From positions 1 through 42,263 of the forward strand of contig SOJW01000035.1 of NCBI GenBank assembly GCA_004375895.1: DNA of 42,263 bases. Reading direction: 5' to 3'. Below are positions 1 through 7,010 of this stretch, in pieces. A program made the translations under genes and the position numbers. The DNA is from Candidatus Stahliibacteriota bacterium (lineage in GTDB: Bacteria; Hydrothermota; Tepidihabitantia; B3-TA06). The notes below the pieces were generated by a model. It was not told the DNA's origin. It saw only the letters and a list, made by a program, of their open reading frames with translations, and searched no databases. The first letter of the stretch is position 1. Every line of letters begins with the position of its first letter.

Positions 1-2
1 AC

Positions 3-794
3 TCCATTGCCCAGCGCGACACCGGCTGGATTCAGATCTACACCTCATCCATCCAGGAAATCCTTGATTCGGTGATCCAGGCCTACAAGATCGCGGAACA
101 GATCTATATCCCGGCGATGGTGGTTCTGGACAGCTTCGTGCTCTCTCACACCAACGAGAACTGCGAGGTGCCAGACCAGGACAAGGTGGATGCCTACCTG
201 CCCCGCTTCGAAAACGCCTACAAGCTGGATACCGAAAAACCGGCGGCGTTCGGCGGGCTCACCGGTCCTGATTGGTACTACGAGCTGCGCTACAAGATCG
301 AGCGCGACATCCAGAAGGCGCTCCCCCTGTTTGAGGAGACCGGCAAGGAGTTCGAGGAGATGTTCGGCCGCTACTACGGTCTTATCGAGACCTACAAGCT
401 AGACGACGCGGATATTGTTCTCGTCACCTCTGCATCCATCGCGTCAACGGCAAGACCGGTGATCGATCAGATGCGCGAAGAAGGTCACAAGGTTGGACTC
501 GTACGCATTCGTGTGTTCCGTCCCTTCCCGTCAGAGCTTCTGCGCAAGCTGCTTTCCGGTCGCAAGAAGGTGCTGGTCGTAGACCGTAACATAAGCTTCG
601 GCATGTCAGGTGCATTCTACGCCGAGGTCAAGGCGGCGCTCTACAACGTTAAGGGTAGACCTCCGATGTGGGGCTACATCGCCGGACTTGGCGGACGCGA
701 CGTTCCTGTGGATGTGATCAAGGGGATGATTGAACAGACCATGAAGGAGGATCATCCCACCCAAGACATCATCTGGATAGGAGTGAAGAGATGA
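3..794 (+). CDS. porA: Pyruvate:ferredoxin oxidoreductase alpha subunit (5' partial)
   Basis: The reading frame is open from the left edge, so the start is missing; at least 263 residues remain. The first visible residues (RDTGWIQIYTSS, then ILDSVIQAYKIAE) match the conserved region of PorA that follows the pyrimidine-binding domain. The rest holds the C-terminal transketolase-like fold (IVLVTSASIASTARPVIDQM and VGLVRIRVFRPFP). The enzyme converts pyruvate, CoA and oxidised ferredoxin to acetyl-CoA, CO2 and reduced ferredoxin, or runs in reverse, in the cytoplasm. The stop overlaps the start of porB by 4 bases (ATGA), and an AGGAG-type ribosome-binding site for porB lies inside the porA end, so the two are translationally coupled. 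A 2-oxoacid oxidoreductase for another substrate is possible, but the partner subunit is typical of the pyruvate enzyme. Confidence 0.93.
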   Translation, partial: SIAQRDTGWIQIYTSSIQEILDSVIQAYKIAEQIYIPAMVVLDSFVLSHTNENCEVPDQDKVDAYLPRFENAYKLDTEKPAAFGGLTGPDWYYELRYKIERDIQKALPLFEETGKEFEEMFGRYYGLIETYKLDDADIVLVTSASIASTARPVIDQMREEGHKVGLVRIRVFRPFPSELLRKLLSGRKKVLVVDRNISFGMSGAFYAEVKAALYNVKGRPPMWGYIAGLGGRDVPVDVIKGMIEQTMKEDHPTQDIIWIGVKR

Positions 795-1705
795 GATACA
801 CTATACCCGAACAGGAGATAATGTGTGCAGGCCACAAGGCGTGCCAGGGCTGTGGTGCAACCCTTGCAATGCGCTACGCGCTCAAGGCACTCGGTCCCAA
901 GACGATGCTCACCTTACCTGCATGCTGCTGGTCGGTGATAGACGGCCCCTTCCCCTACTCCGCAGTGGGTGTTCCTCTTTTCCATACGGCATTCGAGACC
1001 GCTGCAGCTGTCGCGTCGGGCATCCGGGCAGGACTTGATATGCGCGGCGATACCGAGACCAACGTGGTCGCCTGGGCAGGAGACGGCGGAACCTTTGACA
1101 TTGGCATCCAGGCCCTTTCAGGAACGGTGGAACGCAACGACAACGTCATCTACGTCTGCTACGACAACGAGGCCTACATGAACACAGGTGTGCAGCGCTC
1201 CTCGGCCACGCCCTGGGGCGCGGTAACGTCCACCACCCCACCGCGCCACTTCAAGCAGGAGCGCAAGAAGGACATGATGGCCATCATGGCCGCGCACGGC
1301 ATACCCTACACCGCGTCGGCATCGGTAGCCTACGCAGAGGACCTCATCCGCAAGGTTAACAAAGCCAAACAGATCCCGGGTTCCAAGTTCCTACATATCA
1401 TCGCGCCCTGCCCCCCAGGCTGGAGAAGCTCCCCTGAAATCACCATCCAGCTTGCAAGGTTGGTTGTTCAGACCCACATGTTTCCCCTCTATGAGATATA
1501 CGAAGGCCGCTACTACAAGCTTTCGATGGATCCAAAGAAGAAGCCCTTAACCGAGTACCTGAAGCCGCAAGGGCGTTTCCGCCATCTGACTGAAGAGCAA
1601 GTAGCCGAGATAGACCGGCAGGTTGACGAGCGCTACGCCCGGCTAAAGGAGCAGGCCGAGCGCTCCAAGCCCTGGTTTGAGGCGAAGAAGGAAAAGAAAG
1701 ACTGA
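791..1705 (+). CDS. porB: Pyruvate:ferredoxin oxidoreductase beta subunit
   Basis: This 304-residue protein carries the thiamine-pyrophosphate and 4Fe-4S elements of PorB. Cys18 and Cys21 (CQGCG), a further cysteine at 45/46 and one in the later APCPPGW motif are candidate cluster ligands. The diphosphate-binding motif is WAGDGGTFDIG followed by NDNVIYVCYDNEAYMNTG. Its length fits the family. It pairs with the PorA subunit encoded just upstream. Its last 30 codons are present again in diverged form at 2400-2489, and the gene is followed by a palindromic repeat and a strong rho-independent terminator. Confidence 0.96.
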   Translation: MRYTIPEQEIMCAGHKACQGCGATLAMRYALKALGPKTMLTLPACCWSVIDGPFPYSAVGVPLFHTAFETAAAVASGIRAGLDMRGDTETNVVAWAGDGGTFDIGIQALSGTVERNDNVIYVCYDNEAYMNTGVQRSSATPWGAVTSTTPPRHFKQERKKDMMAIMAAHGIPYTASASVAYAEDLIRKVNKAKQIPGSKFLHIIAPCPPGWRSSPEITIQLARLVVQTHMFPLYEIYEGRYYKLSMDPKKKPLTEYLKPQGRFRHLTEEQVAEIDRQVDERYARLKEQAERSKPWFEAKKEKKD

Positions 1706-1707
1706 TT

Positions 1708-1740
1708 AAATCCTCCTTTTGGCCTCCGGCCAAAAGATCG
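1708..1740 (+). repeat. 33-bp palindromic intergenic repeat, copy 1
   Basis: The outer arms AAATCCTCCTTTT and AAAAGATCG flank a small hairpin GGCC-TCC-GGCC. Copy 2 lies at 2541-2573 in the opposite orientation, with the same outer arms but the hairpin CACC-TTC-GGTG. The stem is conserved although its bases changed, so base pairing seems to matter. Confidence 0.75.
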
Positions 1741-1754
1741 GAAGAAGACAATGA

Positions 1755-1785
1755 GGGGCAGCTGTGCTGCCCCTTTCTTTTTATT
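1755..1785 (+). terminator. Rho-independent terminator of porAB
   Basis: An 8-bp stem GGGGCAGC/GCTGCCCC with a TGT loop is followed by a T-rich tract (TTTCTTTTTATT). Confidence 0.9.
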
Positions 1786-1853
1786 CTCCCATCTTGCGCC
1801 ATCTACGATGGCGACGCCGCAGGTGAAAAGGATGCCGAGTTCGTTTTACAGAC

Positions 1854-1881
1854 TTGACAAAGCTTGAAACTGAGTTATAAT
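1854..1881 (+). promoter_or_regulatory. Consensus promoter with no recognisable gene
   Basis: TTGACA (1854-1859), 16 bases, TATAAT (1876-1881). No open reading frame follows. A terminator hairpin starts 34 bases after the -10 box, so the transcript would be only about 50 nt. Confidence 0.65.
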
Positions 1882-1914
1882 TACTCCTTAATTGAAACAT
1901 GACAACCTCCCTGG

Positions 1915-1941
1915 AAAGGCCCCTTCCCGGGGCCTTTCTTT
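1915..1941 (+). terminator. Hairpin terminator downstream of the orphan promoter
   Basis: A 9-bp stem AAAGGCCCC/GGGGCCTTT with a TTCCC loop is followed by CTTTG. With the promoter at 1854-1881 it bounds a possible tiny RNA. Confidence 0.7.
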
Positions 1942-2018
1942 GTATATCGTCCCGATGCCGCCCGCTAGCTCAAGGCATGTCTGACCCGTGACGAACACCA
2001 CTGAAAGGTGACGAATTG

Positions 2019-2399
2019 TTATTGGATCGGCCATTCGGGGATGGCCTTGTCAATTCCTTCCATCAACTTGATGGTTTCGCGCAGGGCGATTACTATCTTC
2101 TGATAGCGGGTGATGTCGTCGTAGTTAAGCTTACGTCCCTTGCGGTCCTTTAACCACTTGTCGCATACCTGGTAGCCGCCCACATGGAAACCCCATACCT
2201 CAGGCACCACCCCTGAAAAGTACTGCCTCTTGTTGATGTAGACCCGCTTGTGTCTATCGTCGTATGTGACCTTCACCACCTAGTTTTTTAGTTCCGGGTA
2301 CGCGTTCAGGTCAACCTTGGATGCTGACGGGTCTTGGAGCTTATCAGATTCCATAAGGTGAAGCTCTACAAGTTCCTTGCCATTTGAGACCAGGGCGCA
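2019..2399 (-). pseudogene. C-terminal remnant of a type ISP restriction-modification enzyme
   Basis: The 86-residue open frame at 2019-2279 carries the signature of the extreme C-terminus of single-chain type ISP (LlaBIII-like) restriction-modification enzymes: EVWGFHVGGYQVCDKWLKDR, then DDITRYQKIVIALRETIKLM. The same frame continues upstream past one TAG (2280-2282) into VELHLMESDKL, which is also expected in this family. Homology stops at about 2399, where a duplicated porB tail begins. The helicase, nuclease, methyltransferase and most of the specificity region are absent, so this is a remnant without activity. Confidence 0.85.
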
Positions 2400-2489
2400 G
2401 AGATAGACCGGCAGGTTGACGAACGCTACGCCTGGCTAAAGGAGCAGGCCGAGCGCTCCAAGCCGTGGTTCGAAAAGCAAAAAAGCTAA
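2400..2489 (+). pseudogene. Duplicated 3' end of porB (last 30 codons)
   Basis: The frame beginning EIDRQVDERYAWLKEQAERS and ending with TAA at 2487-2489 repeats porB 1607-1705 with a few mostly third-position changes and a different final stretch. It is followed by a terminator like that of porB. It is either the tail of a second, lost porB or one arm of a segmental duplication broken by the restriction-modification remnant. Confidence 0.85.
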
Positions 2490-2512
2490 TAATTGCCAAG
2501 AGAGAATCTTAA

Positions 2513-2540
2513 GGGGCAGCCAGCTGCCCCTTTTTGTTTC
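2513..2540 (+). terminator. Terminator after the duplicated porB tail
   Basis: The stem GGGGCAGC/GCTGCCCC with a CA loop is followed by TTTTTGTTTC. Both arms match the stem of the terminator at 1755-1785. Confidence 0.85.
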
Positions 2541-2573
2541 CGATCTTTTCACCGAAGGTGAAAAGGAGGATTT
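2541..2573 (-). repeat. 33-bp palindromic intergenic repeat, copy 2 (inverted)
   Basis: This is the reverse-complement partner of 1708-1740. The outer arms are identical and the inner 4-bp stem (CACC/GGTG) is changed on both sides. Confidence 0.75.
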
Positions 2574-2645
2574 CAGGGCGGCTTCTCCAAGCCGCCTAAA
2601 GGACTGGCGGACTGAGAGTCCGTTCTCCATACCGCCCTTTTTCTT
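2574..2645 (+). other. Multi-hairpin structured intergenic element ending in a T tract
   Basis: Stem GGCGGCTT/AAGCCGCC (2577-2596) is followed by stem CGGACT/AGTCCG (2608-2622). The bases GGGCGG (2576-2581) can alternatively pair with CCGCCC (2632-2637), which sits directly before TTTTT. The pairing choice resembles an attenuator or a structured terminator. It lies upstream of the promoter for the lipoprotein gene at 2761. Confidence 0.5.
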
Positions 2646-2710
2646 TACTATTATCCCTTCAATAACACCCAACCCTGGTAACGATCTCCTGGCGCACAGA
2701 CCCTCTTTGC

Positions 2711-2738
2711 TTGACAACAAAGGTTTCATTGGTATAAT
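2711..2738 (+). promoter_or_regulatory. Promoter of the solitary LRR lipoprotein gene
   Basis: TTGACA (2711-2716), 16 bases, TATAAT (2733-2738), then AGGAGG at 2750-2755 before the ATG at 2761. Confidence 0.85.
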
Positions 2739-2760
2739 GGACGGAAAATAGGAGGACAGT

Positions 2761-3807
2761 ATGCTTACAAAAGAAAGATCCCAAGCGACCTTACTTTTTG
2801 TTTCCGTCATAGTAATAGCCGCTATTACTATGACGTGCAAAAGGGAAGTATCTACGGCAGAAGCGCCAAAACTTGGGGAGAAGCGATCTATTGTGATCCT
2901 CAAGGATGGAGAACTCGAATATGAGAAGGATATTTACGGCTGGAAGGAAGGCGAGTTTTTCCTGTTCTTTGAAGGTTACAGTTTTCCCTGGCAGGGCGAG
3001 GATTCTCTCGATTGTAGTGTGGAGAATGGTGAGTTCTGGGTTAACGGAAAACTTTGTGGCGTAGATTTGAGAAAGGTTCCGGTAAATAATATCGAAGAAC
3101 TTGCCTCACCTGTATCTGTTCTCGCGGGGCCTGAGCAGCTTCAAGAGCTACATAATTCCCCAAACATGATAGCCTTAGCGATGTATGATTTTACCGGAGA
3201 TGATCTTTCCAGGCTTGCAGAACTAAGAGGTCTGCGTGCTCTGTCACTTCGACATGGGAAGGATGTTGCTTCTGCCCTTGTATTGGAAAAGAAGACAGAC
3301 GTTACACCCAAGGAAGCCAAGATCCTTTCAGATCTAACCGAACTCAGAATGCTAGATCTTGCCAACTCCCAAATTGAAGCGGAGGGACTCGCCTGTCTTG
3401 GGGGTCTTTCGAAGTTGAATATGCTTTACCTAAACAATGCTTACATAGGCAAAGATGGACTAGAGGTACTCAAAGAGTTCCCGGAGTTAAGGGTTCTGAA
3501 TTTGGCATCTACCTCTGTAAATGACCGAGATCTTAGACATCTTTCCTCTCTTGTTAAACTTGAGGAGTTGTCTTTGCAATACACCGAGGTAAGTGATGCT
3601 GGTTTAAACCACCTTAAGGGTTTGACGAACCTGCGGTTCTTGTTACTGACTGAGACAGAAGTTAGCGATTTTGGTTTGAAGGTGTTCATGAAGCTTCCTA
3701 ACCTTAAGGTGCTGGATCTAAGTAAAACGAGAGTTACAGAGGAAGGCTTGAGACGGCTTAAGGAAGCTTTGCCGGATTGCAAGATTATGTACATGTCCAA
3801 CATATAG
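2761..3807 (+). CDS. LRR lipoprotein, solitary member of the array family
   Basis: This 348-residue protein has a hydrophobic signal segment ending at Cys26 followed by KRE. The residue before the cysteine is Thr, so the lipobox (ITMTC) is imperfect. Residues about 40-120 form the family's N-terminal domain, with FPWQGEDSLD and WVNGKLCGVDL. From about residue 180 there are six or seven leucine-rich repeats of about 24 residues (for example LEELSLQYTEVSDAGLNHL), capped by LKEALPDCKI, which also closes most long array members. It has its own promoter and stands alone about 21 kb from the 24.6-41.8 kb cluster. A surface-anchored binding protein is the likeliest role; the ligand is unknown. Confidence 0.88.
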   Translation: MLTKERSQATLLFVSVIVIAAITMTCKREVSTAEAPKLGEKRSIVILKDGELEYEKDIYGWKEGEFFLFFEGYSFPWQGEDSLDCSVENGEFWVNGKLCGVDLRKVPVNNIEELASPVSVLAGPEQLQELHNSPNMIALAMYDFTGDDLSRLAELRGLRALSLRHGKDVASALVLEKKTDVTPKEAKILSDLTELRMLDLANSQIEAEGLACLGGLSKLNMLYLNNAYIGKDGLEVLKEFPELRVLNLASTSVNDRDLRHLSSLVKLEELSLQYTEVSDAGLNHLKGLTNLRFLLLTETEVSDFGLKVFMKLPNLKVLDLSKTRVTEEGLRRLKEALPDCKIMYMSNI

Positions 3808-3901
3808 TTACCACCCTCTGAAAGGAACAAAAGGAGGATATAATTCGAGGTCCCCGCGACGAAGCAGCCGATGCAGTTACTTCGTGGGGTGATTAAAACG
3901 C

Positions 3902-3929
3902 TTGACAGGCTTTACGCGTCGTATACAAT
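3902..3929 (+). promoter_or_regulatory. Promoter of alr, placed for a leaderless transcript
   Basis: TTGACA (3902-3907), 16 bases, TACAAT (3924-3929). The ATG at 3935 is only five bases beyond the -10 box and has no ribosome-binding site. Confidence 0.85.
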
Positions 3930-3934
3930 AGATT

Positions 3935-5101
3935 ATGCCACAGAGAGGACGCGTATGGGCCGAGATAGATATCGACGCCCTCGTGCATAACTACCGTCTT
4001 ATCCGGGAGACGGTGGGCGAGGCCAAGGTGCTTGCCGCGGTCAAGGCCGAGGCGTACGGTCACGGCGGGCGCGAGGTAGCAAGGGTGCTTGAAAACCTTG
4101 GGGTCGAGTACTTCGGTGTGGCAAGCACCGAGGAGGCGATTGACCTCAGAACCAACGGCCAGATAAGGCGACCGATACTTGTGCTCTCCCCTGTCCCTTA
4201 TCGTGAGATAGGGGCCATCTTCGACTACACCCTGACTCCCACTGTCACAGAAGAGGGCTTTGCCAAGGCGCTGACCCAGGAGGCCAACCGCAGGGGCAAA
4301 ATTCTGGGTGTGCACGTAGAGGTAGATACGGGTATGGGCCGCACCGGCGTCAGTCCGAAAGAGGCGCCCGCACTCATCTCGCTTGTCATCAACAAACCCG
4401 GCCTGCGGCTTGAGGGTGTCTTCACCCACTTCCCTGCAGCTGAGACTGATAAGGAGTTTACAGAAAAACAGGTCTCGATCTTCGATCAACTTATCGCGCG
4501 GCTGCGCAGCGAAGGAATCGAGGTGCCTGCGCTGCATTCGGCGAACTCTGCGGCTATCTTCAAATACCCTCAGGCTCGCTATGACGTTGTAAGGCCTGGC
4601 CTTGCGCTTTACGGAATCGAGCCTGAAGGAATGGATGGTTTCCTTGACCTTGCGCCGGTGCTGACACTTCGGACGCGGATCGTGAACCTTCGGCGTCTTC
4701 CCAAAGGCGCAAGCATAAGCTACGGCAGAACGTATGTTCTGGAGCACGAGACCCTTGTGGCGACGGTTTCGGTTGGCTACGGCGACGGCTACCCACGGGC
4801 GCTGTCAAACAAAGGACAGGTGCTTTATGGCGGCAAACGCTACCCGATCATCGGCACGGTATGCATGGACCTCATGATGCTGGATCTCTCAAAGGCTTCG
4901 GGTGCAAAGATCGGTGACGAGGTAACGTTGATCGGTCGGGACGGCAAAGCGCTCCTTACGGCAGACGAGGTCGCCGGCTGGGCTTGCACCATCCCTTACG
5001 AGATAACCACACGCATAAGCCCAAGAGTGCCCCGCATCTATAGAACCTCTAAACGCATCCTTGGAGCACGCACGCTCCTTGGATCAACCACAGGCTTATG
5101 A
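3935..5101 (+). CDS. alr: Alanine racemase
   Basis: This 388-residue fold-III PLP enzyme interconverts L- and D-alanine for peptidoglycan. The N-terminal barrel starts WAEIDIDALVHNY, with the PLP-binding Lys37 in VKAEAYGHG (most homologues have Asp or Asn where this has Glu39). The catalytic tyrosine of the second domain is Tyr263 in ISYGRTY. GYGDGYPR and the IGTVCMDLMMLDL segment are also typical. The start at 3935 is supported by the conserved N-terminus and by the promoter five bases upstream; no Shine-Dalgarno is present, so translation is probably leaderless. The stop overlaps the next gene by ATGA. Confidence 0.97.
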   Translation: MPQRGRVWAEIDIDALVHNYRLIRETVGEAKVLAAVKAEAYGHGGREVARVLENLGVEYFGVASTEEAIDLRTNGQIRRPILVLSPVPYREIGAIFDYTLTPTVTEEGFAKALTQEANRRGKILGVHVEVDTGMGRTGVSPKEAPALISLVINKPGLRLEGVFTHFPAAETDKEFTEKQVSIFDQLIARLRSEGIEVPALHSANSAAIFKYPQARYDVVRPGLALYGIEPEGMDGFLDLAPVLTLRTRIVNLRRLPKGASISYGRTYVLEHETLVATVSVGYGDGYPRALSNKGQVLYGGKRYPIIGTVCMDLMMLDLSKASGAKIGDEVTLIGRDGKALLTADEVAGWACTIPYEITTRISPRVPRIYRTSKRILGARTLLGSTTGL

Positions 5102-5421
5102 ACGAAGAAATCAAGAACGAGGAGCAGAAAAACTCCACAGAAAAAAAGAAAGAATATAAGCCGCCCCGTTTTCTGGAGCTGGTGCTCTCGGTGGCTGCTG
5201 GTGCGCTGCAGGCCCTGGAGTTGGGGGTACCGGACAAGGAGGACAAGAAAGAAAAACCCAACCTGGAGCTTGCCCGCTACTCGATAGACATGCTGGAGCT
5301 TCTGAAGCTCAAAACCAATGGCAACCTGGAGGAGGAGGAGGAAAGATTCATGCAAGAGATGCTGCATCAGTTAAGATTGAGATACGTGGAGGTCACCAAA
5401 CAATCGAAGGAGGCGAAATGA
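5098..5421 (+). CDS. DUF1844 family protein
   Basis: This is a 107-residue cytoplasmic protein. After a charged N-terminus (residues 1-25) it shows the DUF1844 pattern: FLELVLSVAAGALQALELG, then ELARYSIDMLELLKLKTNGN, then helices ending LRLRYVE. The family's function is unknown. It overlaps alr by four bases upstream and the 55-codon gene downstream by another ATGA, so it sits in a tightly coupled operon with alr. Confidence 0.85.
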   Translation: MNEEIKNEEQKNSTEKKKEYKPPRFLELVLSVAAGALQALELGVPDKEDKKEKPNLELARYSIDMLELLKLKTNGNLEEEEERFMQEMLHQLRLRYVEVTKQSKEAK

Positions 5422-5585
5422 ATGCAGATCATTCCGGGGAAGTTAGGACCCTGAAAAAATTCTTTGATCAGAATAATCCGGCCGCCTACTGGATCTTGTG
5501 GGGGCTGGCAAAGAAGTTATCACAACGTTTGCGTGAAACAGACCAGCGGCTCAAGGCCATACTGGCCCTGATCCGCCGATTCTAG
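5418..5585 (+). CDS. Small protein of 55 residues, function unknown
   Basis: The ATG at 5418 overlaps the stop of the DUF1844 gene (ATGA), and the frame runs to TAG at 5583-5585. The product (MNADHSGEVRTLKKFFDQNN at its start) has an aromatic central helix (AAYWILWGLAKKL) and a basic C-terminal helix. There is no signal peptide. The coupling pattern and the downstream AGGAGGT ribosome-binding site of the next gene, which overlaps its stop, support it as a real gene. No family is recognised. Confidence 0.65.
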   Translation: MNADHSGEVRTLKKFFDQNNPAAYWILWGLAKKLSQRLRETDQRLKAILALIRRF

Positions 5586-5596
5586 GAGGTAGTTGT

Positions 5597-6331
5597 ATGC
5601 AACAGCAAGAAAAACCAAGAGCCCAACAAGCCAAAGAGGTGCGCTACGACTCCTCTGGCAAGAAGATAGTAACCCGGACGCGCAGCAGGGAAACCGAAAG
5701 TGCAATCCTTGCCATCAACGACAAGCTGGATCAACTCGTGGGCATTCTTTCATCCACCCTTCCGACCAGACTTGGTGCGGAACTGCGTGAAGCCGTTGGA
5801 GGGGGCCAAGAACTCCAGCGTTTGATAGAGGTTGTATCCAAAGAGCTTCCTGACCGTATCAAGAAGGACTCGGACCAGATCGTATTCGAGAAGGCGGAGA
5901 TGCTCTCGATAGTGATCTCCACCAGCATCCAGCATCTTAACGATGCGTTTAAATCCTACCAGGAGTCCATCCTTCAAGCCCTGGAAAGTCTGGCTCAATC
6001 ACACGAGAAAACCAGTGAAGCACTAATCAAGATCAACCCCTTGCTTGCACAGCTACATGCAACCATCGCGGGGCGCGAAAAAACCCAATCTCCCCCAACC
6101 CAGCCTTCGCCAACCCCTGAGAAACCTTCAGAACCTGCTCCCAGTGCCATGACTCAAAAAGAACCCTCGCCCATTACACCGACCTCTCCGCCAACGTCCT
6201 TTGGGGAACCGGAAGAAAAACCCCCCGAAGAAGAGAAATCGGATCTTCCCGGATGGCTGCAAGCAAAACGGGACGATTTGGACTCCTCTTCTGAGCCAAA
6301 AACGCCGGATTCACCCAGCGGGGTAAGTTAG
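5597..6331 (+). CDS. Coiled-coil protein with proline-rich tail, unknown function
   Basis: A 244-residue soluble protein preceded by a strong AGGAGGT at 5584-5590. Residues about 35-165 are predicted helices with heptad-like spacing (NDKLDQLVGILSSTL, then IQHLNDAFKSYQESILQALE). Residues about 168-244 are rich in Pro, Glu and Ser and look disordered. No enzyme motif or membrane segment is seen. It lies in the alr-DUF1844 gene run, four bases before the DUF488 gene. Confidence 0.75.
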   Translation: MQQQEKPRAQQAKEVRYDSSGKKIVTRTRSRETESAILAINDKLDQLVGILSSTLPTRLGAELREAVGGGQELQRLIEVVSKELPDRIKKDSDQIVFEKAEMLSIVISTSIQHLNDAFKSYQESILQALESLAQSHEKTSEALIKINPLLAQLHATIAGREKTQSPPTQPSPTPEKPSEPAPSAMTQKEPSPITPTSPPTSFGEPEEKPPEEEKSDLPGWLQAKRDDLDSSSEPKTPDSPSGVS

Positions 6332-6335
6332 TTAA

Positions 6336-6923
6336 GTGCGTATCTACACCCTCGGGACCGAAAACCGATCCGAAGCTGAGATCGCAAAGATCCTTTCCAA
6401 GTATCAGATCCATGTCTTGGCAGACATCCGCCGTTCTACCGCCTCTCCCGTCAAACATTTAAGACGAGAAAACATCCAGAATATCTGCAAAAACAACAAG
6501 GTTGAGTACATATACCTGGGCAACGAGCTGGGTTCTGAACGGGAGACCGGGAGAGTGGATAACCTGGACCCAGCGTTCTACGAACGGGGGATCGCTATCT
6601 TTAAACGCCTGGCGCGTACCCGGGGGCTTTTGATACTGTGCTCCGAACGCACACCCGAAAGGTGCAACCGACGTTTAATCGCCGCCGAACTGGCAAAGGA
6701 CGGTGCCGAGGTGTTTCATCTCCTGGAACTGGAGAAGCTCTGGAGACCAACGAGGAAGAAAGCCGGTGTTTACGGTAAACGTCCCTCAAAGCGAAAACGC
6801 TCCCAAGGGGATAGGGGACGAAAAGACCACAGACGAGGCAGATCAAAATCTTCAGAACCCGGCAAAGAACGCCCCCTCCTCAAGAAGAAAACCTCCAGGT
6901 CCAAGATGGACAAGATTTCCTAA
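6336..6923 (+). CDS. DUF488 family protein, possibly frameshifted at its C-terminus
   Basis: Residues 1-130 show the DUF488 pattern: IYTLGTENRSEAEIAKILSK, VLADIRRSTASP, YIYLGNELGSERE, then LLILCSERTPERCNRRLIA. The conserved Cys and Arg pairs are present. The function of the family is not established. The start is GTG at 6336. After about residue 145 the frame becomes a low-complexity Lys/Arg-rich tail. The +1 frame over the same DNA is open to 7014, reads like ordinary protein near its end (LRLHHIDNIDFEGPDATAAF) and stops in an ATGA overlap with the next gene, so a frameshift near 6750 is likely. Confidence 0.8.
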   Translation: MRIYTLGTENRSEAEIAKILSKYQIHVLADIRRSTASPVKHLRRENIQNICKNNKVEYIYLGNELGSERETGRVDNLDPAFYERGIAIFKRLARTRGLLILCSERTPERCNRRLIAAELAKDGAEVFHLLELEKLWRPTRKKAGVYGKRPSKRKRSQGDRGRKDHRRGRSKSSEPGKERPLLKKKTSRSKMDKIS

Positions 6924-7010
6924 CTCCCTCGCAAATCTTAGGTTACATCATATAGACAATATTGATTTTGAAGGACCCGATGCAACCGCGGCCTTTTTGA
7001 GGGCTAAAGG

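Noticed and set aside
1440-1802. Minus-strand frame over the porB end and terminator
   Set aside because: It runs through the terminator hairpin and the repeat and mirrors porB codons.
3893-4747. Long minus-strand open frame opposite alr
   Set aside because: It is the antisense shadow of a clear alanine racemase and shows no domain of its own.
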